A stretch of DNA of 64,000 nucleotides from Helicoverpa zea (taxonomy: Eukaryota > Arthropoda > Insecta > Lepidoptera > Noctuidae), in the NCBI RefSeq assembly GCF_022581195.2, contig NC_061480.1, positions 4,054,892-4,118,891 of the forward strand. Reading direction: 5' to 3'. Below the pieces are notes generated by a model. That model worked only from the letters and a program-made list of their open reading frames with translations. It made no database searches and was not told the origin of the DNA. Position numbers and translations under genes: made by a program. Shown in pieces: positions 33,427 to 44,262 of the stretch; the stretch's first letter is position 1, and every line of letters begins with the position of its first letter.

Positions 33427-36400
33427 CATAGAGCAACACAGGCCACCGGCGGACCGGAGGGGAGTAGCCATACACAGGCGTTCCCCTCTGTCAAAGTACA
33501 AGTCCAAATGGTCCTATGCGTACAATAAAACTAGTTGCAACTAAACTATTCGCTAGACTAAATCTAGTTGCGTGAGTGAATCGACGTCGTCGTAAAAAAT
33601 GCCGAATTGTTCTGTTTTTTGCTGCAAAAAGAGATCTGCCACGTCAAATTTACAAAAAGATGGCGTTACCTTTCATATGTAAGTAATTTTTAATTACGTT
33701 ATTGCTATTTACTTCTTATAAACTTAAAAACTGCAATATTATCAATCGTGTTGTTTCGGATTTGTTTACCATCTAAGGCCGTGCGTCTTCATACAAAACG
33801 CGGATCGGTCGAGCGACAGATCCGAGTCTTTTTCCTAGAATTCGCTGTCACCGAGCGAGTGTTGTTGCCGGTTTGTTTGTAGATAGTTATCGATGAAAAT
33901 GAGAAAGGTCAAGTCAAATCGGAGAAAGTTTTGAGATTAGGTTTTCTGATTTAAATAAAAATTACTGAGTGAGAACGTCAACTACATATAATGTGTTTTT
34001 ATTTATATATTGCAGGTTTCCTAAAGATCCAAATTTAAGAAATATATGGAAGACATTTTCTCATAACAGACCAACCTGGATTCCCACAAGAAATAGTGTC
34101 ATTTGCTCAAATCATTTTAAGACCTCTGACTTTCAAGTGTTGGCGAACAATAGGAGGAGATTAGTCGATGGCGCCAAACCAACCGCCAACTGTATTTGTT
34201 CCGTAAGTTTTTATTTTATTCATGTGCAAGGTCATAGATAATATAATACTAGCTTAGGTAAACGAATAGTACATTCCACATGATGTACCTCGTTGACGTT
34301 AGTCATAGTGGTGAAATGAAGCCTACATTTTTAAACTTAATCTAATTTTCCAGAATCATCGACAATCATTAAATATACCAGATGAGAGGTTATCATCTAA
34401 TGGGCCCATTAATGACACTCGGACTATTCCTAATTCATTGACATCACCGTGTAGATCGTCAACTCCTCAAAATGTGAGTTGTTTTTAAATCGTTTATTGT
34501 AGAATCGCATATTGATAAATTTGTCATTCCTTCTATTTTACTGTTGAGATTAAGTAAATTATGTAAAGATATGATAAGAGATAATTATTTATTCATTTGT
34601 TTTCAGACTCAGTCAAAGGAAACATCTAAAAAATCTGCTTCAATTCCCACTACTGCACTTACACCAAGAAAAAGAAAAATGCAGCAACAATTAGATTGTC
34701 AGAAAAAAAAAATTAAAAGGCTACAAGCTAAAAATCTTTTCTTAAAGAAAAAAGTTGCTGGGCTAGAAGAAATTCTTCAGAGTTTAGATGAAAAAGCTTT
34801 GATAGATAAAGAGGAAAGGATGGTCCTGGAAAAAATAGGCGTTGAAGAAGCAGAGCTTATTAAGCGTCAATTAAAGAAATGTAAAAGTGGAAAGCTCTCA
34901 CGAGCCAAGTATTCACCAGAACTGAGGTGTTTTGCTCTAACTCTCAACTTTTATTCCCCCAAAGCTTACAAGTATGTTCGTAAAACGTTTGGGACGTGTT
35001 TACCTGCTCCGCGTACTTTAACTAAATGGTATAGTAATATTGATGGACGGCCCGGTTTTACCAAAGAAGCCTTGGCGGCCTTAAAATATAAAGCCGATGC
35101 CAATCCACATAGTAAAATTTACTGTACTTTAGTTTTCGATGAAATGAAAATAAAGACACAATCACATGACAATCCAAGTGGTGACAGACGATTCGGATAT
35201 ATTGATTATGGTTTCGATTTAATAACTGATAATACAGATGAAGCTACAGATGTCCTAGTTTTTCTATTAGTAGGCATTAATACTCCATGGAAAGTCCCAA
35301 TCGGATATTTTTTAGTTAAAGGTACAAGTGCTAAGTTAAAAGCTCAACTTGTAACTAAAGCGTTTGAATTAGTACATGAAACCGGAATAGAAATAAAAGC
35401 GTTAACGTGTGACGGCGCAAAAGCAAATTTAGCGATGGCTACGGAACTGGGTTGCTGCTTAGTTGCAAATAAATTGCAAACTACTATATTAGATCCCACA
35501 ACGGGGCAACGAGTTCACTTTTTTTTAGATCCAAGTCACATGTTAAAATTAATTAGAAACACTTTTTGTGACTACAAATGTTTTTACGATGATAATGAAA
35601 ATAAAATTCAATGGTTATTTGTGGAAGCATTACATAAAATACAGGAAGAAGAATTATTTTACATGGCTAACAAATTAAAAGCAAATCACATTTATTACAA
35701 AACAAAAATAATGAATGTTCGCCTTGCAGCACAATTGTTCAGCGGAAGTGTTGCTGATGCGCTTTTGTTTTGTGAAAAAGAATTACATTTATCGGAGTTT
35801 AATGGATCAACTGCAACTGCGAAGTTTATTTCACTGATAAACGACGTTTTTGATATATTGGATTCCCGGTCACGTCAAACTGGTTATAAAAGAGCATTAA
35901 ACCATGAAAACTTTGAGAAAGCTTTTCGAAAAATGGATGAAGCTCAAAAGCTTTTGTTGAGCTTATCAGCCCATGTAAAGAAACGCAACGGGGAGTCGCA
36001 TAAAATTAAATTAGTAGATTCTCCTCGATACACGGGTTTTTTAGGATTTTTGATCTGCATTGAGAGTACCAAATCTATCTTTCGAGATTTAATACAAAAC
36101 CAACAAAATGGCCTCAAATATATGCCACTACATAGGATAAGCCAAGATCACCTCGAACTATTTTTTTCCATAGTAAGGAGTCATGGTGGTTATTGCGATA
36201 ATCCCTCAAGCTCCCAGTTTGAAGCAATTTATAAAAAAATTCTTGTTAATACAGAATTAACACAAACGGGAAACGGAACGAACTGCATTCCATTGGAAAA
36301 AATTACGATACTGAATTGCACATCTGCACTAGAAAAAATTAATGCTTCAACAGTACGACAATACAATAGCAATGACGCTACTGACGAACACAATTTTGAT

Positions 36401-37376
36401 AATTTTACTGACGATTTAATTGATGAGATTGAAGCTCTAACTTTTTTATCCCCTTTTGCGGAAAAAGTTGTGGAGTACATAGCGGGATATGTTATTTTCT
36501 CAACAAAAAAAAAAATTAAATGCAATACGTGCATTAAAGGTTTGCTTGGGCCGATTGATGAAAAAAGTTTAATTCACCAGAAAAGCAAAGGAAAGTTACT
36601 GTATGCCTCAAAAGAAGTTATACTTTTATGCCGGATTTGTGAAAAAGACATAAGAAGACATTTAAGTGACGACAATAAACCTACACGATCTTGTACCACA
36701 CATGAAGTTGTGACACGTTCCTTAAAACAATTTATTGGCAAAGACTTGTTTCCCTCAATCAGTTACCATTCACACGAAAACGATTTTACAAATCATAACT
36801 TGGAATTAGCAAGATTAATAATGCAAAAATATGCTGATACAAGAATTTCTTTCTTAATGAAAAAAACAAACCCCCAAAAATGTATTCGTCATATTTATAG
36901 AAAATTAATCCATTTTAAAAACCAGTGATAGTTCCGTATCAGTATCTTATCAGTAGTTTTTAAAAAGGATTAGTTTTATGTTATTAAAAAAAAATGGAAA
37001 TTTTATTTGTTATATGTGATTTGATTATACATAATAAATAAAGTCAATAATAATATCTGCCTTTGAATTTAAAGCTAATTTCCCTAACCGAGTTTTTGAA
37101 TTTATCGATAATGCGTATCGACAGTTGTACAGCTATGGGTGTAAGGACTTGTTAGTGTAGTTGCGTCATATTATTATACTATTATGACACGGATTGTTTA
37201 AATGTGTGTGTGAAATTGTTAGTGTATTTTTCAATTGTCAGAGTGTGCGTTTCGTAGTGACATAGAATGTTTTTGTGTGAGAATTTGAGAATGTGTGATT
37301 TCCCCCCGCAAAAAATGACAGACAGTTTTGTATCGGTAAAAAACGCAATGGCTACTCCCCTCCGTGTTGCTCTATG
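33427..37376 (+). mobile_element. complete P-type DNA transposon, 3950 bp
   Basis: Exact 13-bp terminal inverted repeats CATAGAGCAACAC lie at 33427-33439 and 37364-37376. They are flanked by perfect 8-bp direct repeats TGTAAATA (33419-33426 and 37377-37384), the duplication length known for P elements. An inner 14-bp inverted repeat AGGGGAGTAGCCAT lies at 33458-33471 and 37348-37361. It encodes an apparently intact THAP transposase in four exons. AATAAA signals lie at 33-38 and 37-42 of the 37000 block (37033-37042). The ends and frame suggest a recent, possibly autonomous insertion. Confidence 0.93.
33599..36928 (+). CDS. THAP-domain P-element transposase (THAP9-like), 902 aa
   Basis: Exons at 33599-33678, 34016-34202, 34354-34473 and 34607-36928, with GT/AG borders and phases 2, 0 and 0, give an open frame of 902 codons. 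Residues 1-90 form a C2CH THAP zinc finger: MPNCSVFCCKK, a tryptophan in RNIWKTFS, then VICSNHF. Residues about 150-200 form a basic leucine-rich coiled coil (KIKRLQAKNLFLKKKVAGLE). The RNase-H-like core follows. CTLVFDEMKIKTQ and ALTCDGAKANLAM hold the two candidate catalytic aspartates. FFLDPSHMLKLIRN marks the inserted GTP-binding-type region. DHLELFFSIVRSHGGYCDNP carries the candidate catalytic glutamate. Known family role: cut-and-paste transposition, nuclear. Reading through intron 3 meets a stop after four codons, which would give a short THAP-only protein of about 133 aa. No frameshift or stop was seen. Confidence 0.92.
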
Positions 37377-37426
37377 TGTAAATAGCAGCGTTTTACCTGA
37401 AATAAAACGCATATTAAATACTTACC

Positions 37427-37588
37427 TTATTTGAAGCTTACTAGTTTGAGATAGGCACCTACGTGTTTTCCGCTTTTATCTCCGTCCTTTTCTACCCCAT
37501 ATCTTGCATCTCTCTCGCACACCGACCAGTTTCACTCCCCACCAGGCAGGAGGCGACGAGTGTTCTCGGCGGCCACAGTTCGTCATTG
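37427..37588. repeat. left inverted terminal repeat of DIRS
   Basis: Inverted copy of 42509-42670, from TTATTTGAAGCTTACTAGTT to CACAGTTCGTCATTG. No mismatch was noticed on reading. Identical repeats imply recent replication. Confidence 0.9.
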
Positions 37589-37618
37589 AGTCGAAAACAC
37601 CAGGCAGAAATTAAAATG

Positions 37619-37716
37619 TAAGCTTCAAATAAGGTAAGTATTTAATATGCGTTTTATTTCAGGTAAAACGCTGCTATTAAATTCTTGACCGTTATTTGAA
37701 GCTTACTAGTTTGAGA
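37619..37716. repeat. DIRS internal complementary region
   Basis: The first half is complementary to the left end (37385-37437) and the second half to the right end (42657-42687). They meet at GCTGCTATTAAATTC (about 37670-37684), which displays the circle junction. In DIRS1 this region templates completion of the ends. Confidence 0.9.
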
Positions 37717-37865
37717 CGTGTTTGTTATCGCCTGGTGGAAGTGGACGCCAATGTGAGCAAAAGCACAATGAAATTGTGTATGTAAATAGGTACTTAGGTA
37801 CACGAGTAATCACATGTAAGTATGTGTATTGCGTCCTGGAATACTAATGTAATCAAAGTTAACTG

Positions 37866-37945
37866 GTACTGGTACTCAGCTACATCCTGTTAGACTGGAA
37901 GCCGACCCCAACATAGTTGGGAAATGGGCTCGAAGGATGAGTAAT
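37866..37945 (+). mobile_element. SINE family A tail fragment inside DIRS
   Basis: Contains CTGGTACTCAGCTACATCCT and GGAAGCCGACCCCAACATAG. It lies between the internal complementary region and the recombinase. Confidence 0.65.
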
Positions 37946-38099
37946 AAAAATTAAAAGAGAGATGCAAGAACAAAAGCAAAATTGATTTCATTTTCTAATA
38001 GTAATTAACAAAAACATTGCGATACTTCTTAATAACAATAGTAACAAAAATATAGACATTAATCAGCTGGATTAATTAAATAATCGAGATAACTTGCTA

Positions 38100-38551
38100 C
38101 TTCTATTTAGTGGGTATCTTTCCCTTCTGTAAAAATGGGCAAATGTATTGCCTGATCGCCAATTACCCTTTGCTAATATATCGTCCAAAAGTATATTGTC
38201 AACACAGATTTTGACGCTACCGCCGAGTGGAAGCTTCCTGGGGTTGTAGTTATTCCTGCCTCTTTTAACAATGTCTTAATCCACCCGCATCATCGTTCGG
38301 GTGCCTGCCTTTGGTTGGCCTCTAACGGATATAAATAAATTTAAGGAATTAGCCGATGTCCGTCTATCTTCTAACAAGGCTTTAGTCTTTCTGACCCAAT
38401 ACACTGGACTTAGATTTATATTTTCCTGATTATCCATCAAACAACAACCCGACTGCCTATGACTAGAACTGTCGGTCTTAGAGCCAAAGACTGGCCATAA
38501 GATTAAATTATCTTTGTTGTTTTTGAAATGTTCTGGGTCTATTGCAAGCAA
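38100..38551 (-). pseudogene. DIRS tyrosine recombinase, C-terminal part, frameshifted
   Basis: A minus-strand frame (38276-38551) reads NLILWPVFGSKTD and SPVYWVRKTKALLED. Just beyond its stop, in a shifted frame, comes ILAKGNWRSGNTFAHFYRRE. That segment has the conserved G-W-R-S-NTF-HFY pattern of DIRS recombinases, with the candidate nucleophile Tyr in HFYRRE. The frame break makes this copy non-functional. Confidence 0.75.
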
Positions 38552-39174
38552 GGAAAGATCATGGACTCGCCTTTCCGAAACAAGCTAGCAAAAGAAAGAG
38601 CAGCAGTGTGCCTGGAAGTTGCAAATGGATTATTCTCGTCTACGTTTACTGCACTTAAGTAGGTTACCAATTGGTCATTATTCCAGATGGACGGCTTCCC
38701 GGGGAACAGGTTTGCTCAGCGCTATTGATTTTAAATTGTGTCCGACTAGAACGTGTGAACCTAGCTCTCCAGTGGTTTCTGCATTGCATAGTGTAGCTAT
38801 AACTGACTTGTGTAATAAAATAGTATTGTATGTTAGTTTATTTACTATGTGTAAGTCTGCTAAAAATTGGGTAAGTATAGGTCCAAATATTGATTCAAGG
38901 ATTCATAGGATCCAATTTCATACTTTTCGCCCCAATTTAACCATCGACTCCAAGCTGATTGATAAGTGTTGCGTGTGGATTGAAGAAGACTTCAGTCGGA
39001 GAGACTCCTTGTCCCTCCCCCCCCCCATTTCCCTGACCTTGGCAGGGGGTATCCCCGTTGCTGTGTCTATCGGTTTCTGCTCGAGGTTCATCAGTGTGTA
39101 GGGTACTGCTAATGATCGGGACTTCAAATCTGCTCGCCAAAATACCTGGTGCCACCGAAGGAACTACTATGAGA

Positions 39175-39900
39175 TTAACTCCCGTTCCTGAATTGAGATG
39201 ACTGAGGACCTACGGTATAAGGTAAGGTGGCGGTAATACCCATGCTAGCGGGTAAGTCAAAACTTGAGAAAAAGGTATCGTGGAACCCCGCTTTCGGGTC
39301 CTTCAGATCTAGGGGCACGTAGTACACAACTATGTGTCCCTGGGCTCGCTTCGAGGCAAGTAGGTCCACTGCTGATACAAGATGCCACTCCGGTGGAGGT
39401 TTGTGTCGGGAGAGATGGTCTGCCTGACTGTTGAATAGGGCTGGTATATGATTCACGACGTGATAGATTTGATACAGCTCAAGATAACTGAATACTCTGT
39501 ACGTCAAGTTCGGTAGGCTCCTTGATCGGGTGCCACCTTGATTTCTTAGATATGACACCACAGTCCCATTTTTGCATTGAAAAATGGCTGTTGATCTCTT
39601 TAGCAACTTGCCGTGATTTTCCAGTTAATACTGCAAGCATCTCTTTCAGATCGCAGTGAAAGCCTTTTTCTCTCTCGTTCCATGAACCCATTACGGGAGT
39701 TCCGTTCAGTTGTGCCCCCATCCTACATCGGAGGCGTCCGTGGTTATAAGGTGACAGGGAAGTGGCGAATGAATATCCAAGGTTTGGTGGCAGCTGACCA
39801 GCCACCACTTTAGATCTGCTAAGGCATCTGCTGGTAGGTTCAACATTGCTATACTCCATTCACCGAGCCGTGAGCCCACAATGTAACCAAAGAATGACAC
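39175..39900 (-). pseudogene. DIRS RNase H region, broken
   Basis: Overlapping frames encode LITTDASDVGWG, a typical RNase H start with its catalytic Asp, then MGAQLNGTPVMGSWNEREKG, LKEMLAVLTG, and, after a frame change, HIPALFNSQADHLSR with ADHLSR. The order matches DIRS and Ty3-type RT-RH polyproteins. At least one frameshift near 39700 and stops are present. Confidence 0.75.
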
Positions 39901-40482
39901 TTTTTCAAAATGGTGGGTATAACCCGACCGATGACAAAAACGTCACATTTTTATGTAAAATGTTCTTAGTATCGTGGTCTTCAATTAAGTAGGGTTCTAT
40001 GTATGACAGTCAAGACTTCTAGGTTCATTTTACATGTAAACGATTTACTACATATTTCATTAAAATTAAGAAAATAATTTACGGCCTTTATTATACATAT
40101 TTGATTTCAAATAAGTTTGAAAAGATTGCATAAGTTCCACAGACATCGTTCTAAAATATCATTTCTAATGTTGTCAGTATATTACTTTCGTAGTTATTTT
40201 TATAAAATATGATCATTACTTCAATCGTGACTTATAAGAACCCTTTTTATGGTTTGTTCACCGTTTGGCTCACGGTTCCATGAATAGGGTAGGTATAGAT
40301 TGCTGTTCAACACTGCATTGAGGAAAGTGAGGAGAGCCCGGTAATGCAGTCTGCCGTATGGAACAACGAAAACTTGCGAAGTTTAAAAGTCCTATCAAGC
40401 TATGCAGGTCTTCTAAGTTTGTCGTGCTGTTTGTCACGTAGTGCGTTTTGTCATTATCTTGTTGATAATGCTTGCGATTTAT

Positions 40483-41170
40483 TCACTTGCCATCCAAAAC
40501 GTGGTGCAAATGATCCCAAAGTAGGCAAATATATCTTGGTGAGCCACCAGAAAATCGAGATACACAATTATAAGTAACCCTTGAGTTTTCAAAGTTTGAG
40601 CCACCCAAATTGGTCACTGTGGCGAAGGTCTTGGGTGCCGTGCTTAAGCCAAATGGTAGGCACGTAATCTGAAGCAGTCTTCTTCTGTATACTAGTCGAA
40701 GAACATGTCTGTGACCTCCGGCTACCGGAAGGTAGAAGTAAGCCTGGGCGAGATCCACTTGCACAGCCATTCGTCTTTCTGAAGAAACTCTAGCACCCGA
40801 AAAACATTTATTAAACTGAAGGGTTCCGTAATTATGAACTTGTTGAGAACCTTGAGATTGAGTATTGGACGGTTCTTTCCGTCGCCTTTTGGGCACAAGA
40901 AACATATTGGAAAGAAAGCTGGCAGAATTTGCAGCTATCAATAGAACTTTTTGTTTTATCATTTGGGATATGACGACATCCATCTCTTTGGACTCTCTGG
41001 TCAAATCTGGCATTATCTATCAAAGGTGGCTCTTGGCCAATGGTATGCGATACCCAGTTATTATTTTTGACAAGAAAGGCGGAGCTCCCATTTCTTTCCA
41101 TTGGTCTTGATATAATGTTAGGCAACCCGCCTGGAAAGTCATAACTTACGTGCCTTGTTGGACGCATCAA
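40483..41170 (-). pseudogene. DIRS reverse transcriptase region, broken
   Basis: Residues include SNMFLVPKRRRKEP, AVQVDLAQAYFYLPVAGGHR (the first catalytic Asp box, VQVDLAQAYF) and LLQITCLPFGLSTAPKTFA, the hallmark LPFGL-STAP motif of LTR/DIRS-type RTs. The YxDD box region around 40500-40600 is frame-disrupted. Confidence 0.8.
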
Positions 41171-42254
41171 AGTCCGCCTGCGGTCCTGGACGCTTTCTGT
41201 TTCCTCTGTTGGACATGGTTCCTATTGTAATTTACTCGTGATATCCCAAGGGAGCTTTTAGAGTTTTGCGTCACACGCCATTCAGCGTGAGTGTGATTAC
41301 CATTTCCCTTCGAGGGAAGGTTATAATGGCGACTCTTCGAAAGTCGATCCAAAAAGCCACCCTGCGAGGGTAGATTGCAATGATGGTACGACCCGCAACA
41401 TGCATGATTGGTACCCTGCGAGGGTCCGTGATAATGAGCCGACCCCTGCGGGGGGTGGCTAGTATACTTACTGGTCCCTGCTTTGTAATGATGCTGCGAC
41501 TCGCAAAATGCAAGATTGGTACCCTGCGCGGGTCCGTGATAATGAAACGACCCCTGTGGGGGGTGGCTAGTATACTTACTGGTCCCCACTTTGTAATGAT
41601 GCTGCGTCTCGCAACATGCAAGATTGGTACCCTGCGCGGGTCCGTGAAAATGAGCCAACCCCTGTGGGGGGTGGCTAACATACTTACTGGCAGTCCTAGG
41701 CGGAGCGTACCAAGTCTTTCAAGGCCGAAAAGCATCACACGCCGAGATAATGAGCCGACCCCTACGGGGGGTGGCTAACAGACTTACTGGCAGTCCGAGG
41801 GGAGCGTACCAAGTCTTTCAAGGCCGAAAAGCATCACACGCCGAGATAATGAGCCGACCCCTACGGGGGGTGGCTAACAGACTTACTGGCAGTCCGAGGG
41901 GAGCGTACCAAGTCTTTCAAGGCCGAAAACCATCACACGCCGTGATAATGAGCCGACCCCCATGGGAGGTGGCTAACAGACTTACTGGTAGTCCGAGGGG
42001 AGCGTACCAAGTCTTTCAAGGCCGAAAAGCTTTCTTGACACCATCAGCCCTCTTCAAGTGCGGTAGTGATCAGTCCGAACTAAGGAGATGCTGGTTGGAC
42101 CGCACCTCACACCATTCTTTTTTGTCAAACCGTTGAACGCCTTGCAGGATTGAACTAGGGCCACAGGTGCCTTAGGAACTTCGGGCTTGCTTTCTTTTCC
42201 ATAGTCACGTGCACGGGCTGTGGTAGCTTTATTATTTACCGCATCTGTATTTGC
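41167..42254 (-). pseudogene. DIRS Gag-like region with internal tandem repeats
   Basis: Two tandem arrays: about 100-bp units x3 at 41387-41690, and about 94-bp units x4 at 41692-42030. In the minus-strand frame 41167-41658 they give repeats of about 33 residues containing HYHGPAQGTNLAFCESQHH and YTSHPPQGS. The protein is low in hydrophobics and rich in His, Gly and Gln. Assignment as Gag rests on position before the RT. Stops interrupt the region. Confidence 0.5.
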
Positions 42255-42766
42255 TTTATAAGTCACTCATTCTGAAAACAAATTACTGAAAAAAAAAGTA
42301 CACGGAAGAAACTCGTGACAAAAAAGGGGTAGATGTACAAAATATTAACACTTGATTTCGCAAAATCGAATATCGAACGGTAAAACCGTTAACAAATTGT
42401 ATAAAATATTATAAACTCACCTGTGTTCTGCGAGAGCACTGAGTTTATTTTTCAACGAAATACTACAGCGGTTGGTTAGACAACCTTCTCGGGCGGAAAA
42501 CAAGACGCCAATGACGAACTGTGGCCGCCGAGAACACTCGTCGCCTCCTGCCTGGTGGGGAGTGAAACTGGTCGGTGTGCGAGAGAGATGCAAGATATGG
42601 GGTAGAAAAGGACGGAGATAAAAGCGGAAAACACGTAGGTGCCTATCTCAAACTAGTAAGCTTCAAATAACGGTCAAGAATTTAATACATACAAACCAGT
42701 AGTGCGGCTGACGTCATGCAGTCGCGGCATGTGCGATCAGCAGTTGGCATTTAAAACGTACCTTTA

Positions 42767-43795
42767 GCTATTGCTGACTTTTTTGAAAAAGGTTTTTTTA
42801 CAAAATGGTGGGTAAGTATATATTTTTGTTGAATATTCGTTTAGTTTTTACTCAATGTTAAAATAGATTATTATATTTCTAGGTTATTATTATTGGATAT
42901 AAATGCCTACTCTACACATTTAGGCCGTCACTACTTTCGTGTATAATTCTTATTTCCGAAATGGGGGGATAAATTCGTTTCCTTAATATTTTATTGTATT
43001 TTTCTTTCAATAAACTACAATTATTTTCGTTCTTAAAAAAGTTACAAATTAATACCTAAACAAATATTCTAACGTACAGAAATGGGTATCTTGAACTTGA
43101 ATAGATATGTTTATTTTAGAATTTAAAGTAAAATTTAACAAAATACTTATACATTTTAGCCTTGTGATAAATTCTGAAATATAAGCATAAAAAATACCAG
43201 CATCCGAATTCATAACCTCCTTTTTGAGAAGCTTGTTAAAAACATTTTGAATCTATTTTTTAATGCAGTTTATTAAAAAGAAAATACAAACTTTTAACTG
43301 TATGAGTAATTTAATCTTATGTTAAAAACCATCTCTAGGATAATTCACGACGCAAAAGTATCCGTAAAGTGTTTCTAAAATCTACTTTTTTATATATAAA
43401 TGCTACAATTATACATTTCGTAAGGAGGTGGTAATTGTTATAATGTTTAAAAAAAGCGTGATTTATTGTCTATTGCCGGGGTGAGCTCGTTGATAATCTG
43501 TGTTGCCATGTTGAAAGGCGTTTGTACTTTGAAAATTGATTTTTTCTGTTGAAAAATTTATTTTTTTGTTGTTAACTTGATCATACAGTTATTTTTTCAA
43601 AATAAACAAATTAAGGCCGTCATTTAATATTAAATTGACTTACAAATAAAATTCTACCATGTGTCTAAACCTTTTTAAGTATGGAAACACTGAAATGACA
43701 GATGTTGAGTTATCTCAAAGTAACCCAATGATATTAATGTATGTCTACTATCATTTTGAATAATTTTAAACCCTTGTAATATTTACTAATATGAT
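42767..43795. other. no gene seen
   Basis: AT-rich intergenic DNA between the nested elements and slit, with only short chance frames. Confidence 0.4.
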
Positions 43796-43799
43796 AAAG

Positions 43800-43965
43800 A
43801 GGAAATATTTTCTTTTGCACCCTAAAGGCTCCGAAACTACCGAACCCATTTGATAAATTCTTTCACTGTTGGGGCGCTACACTCTTCCCGAGTAACATAG
43901 GCTATACTTTATCCCGGTACGGGCAGTAGTTCCCACGGGACGCGGGCGAAATCGCGGAAAGTGAT
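43800..43965 (+). repeat. dispersed repeat family H
   Basis: Contains GGCGCTACACTCTTCCCGAG and CCCGGTACGGGCAGTAGTTC. Related pieces are at 20865-20945, 47580-47700, 48420-48610, 50050-50240, 57385-57440 and 61930-62060. Confidence 0.6.
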
Positions 43966-44135
43966 ATTATAGAAAAAGTATTACATATGACAAAATAGTT
44001 AAACACATTTTCTATAATATAAGGGTCAAAAATTATCCAAAAACTTATGTAATACATATACATTAAAATCATTTGGTTACTTAACAATTACATATGTGAC
44101 TTTGCATGGCTAACAATCAGTTTCTAAGGATATTT

Positions 44136-44250
44136 ATGACTGGGGAAGTTTATGAGGCTGAGAGTTTATGTCTGGGGAAGTTTATGACGGGGGGAGTTTA
44201 TGACTGGGGAAGTTTATGACGGGGGGAGTTTATGACATGGGGGTAATGAC
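44136..44250. repeat. AGTTTATGACNGGGG minisatellite next to the slit stop codon
   Basis: About six degenerate units of 16-22 bp (GGGGAAGTTTATGACTGG, GGGGGGAGTTTATGAC) end about 13 bp from the slit TGA, so they lie at the start of the slit 3' UTR or flank. Confidence 0.8.
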
Positions 44251-44262
44251 ATGGTCAGTCTT

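Larger units (their letters stand above)
37385..42687 (-). mobile_element. DIRS-like tyrosine-recombinase retrotransposon, 5.3 kb, decayed coding
   Basis: 162-bp inverted terminal repeats lie at 37427-37588 and 42509-42670, identical as far as I can read. Short unequal outer ends lie at 37385-37426 and 42671-42687. An internal complementary region lies at 37619-37716, whose halves are complementary to the left and right ends. This is the DIRS1 arrangement. Reading leftward, coding traces are a repeat-rich Gag-like part, reverse transcriptase, RNase H and a tyrosine recombinase. Frames are broken in several places. No direct target duplication is present; both junctions share AATA, as expected for recombinase-mediated insertion of a circle. 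Confidence 0.9.
33357..42764. mobile_element. 147-bp MITE split by DIRS and P insertions
   Basis: The outer ends AAGGTACGTTTTGAATGCCA (33357) and its complement (ending 42764, one mismatch) are each flanked by TA (33355-33356 and 42765-42766). Removing the inner elements leaves only 33357-33426 and 42688-42764, 147 bp in all, a typical MITE length. No coding sequence belongs to the MITE itself. Confidence 0.8.

Noticed and set aside
41380..42136. Plus-strand frames of 128-132 codons
   Set aside because: They are antisense to the DIRS Gag-like repeats. The RT, RNase H and recombinase of the same element are all on the minus strand.
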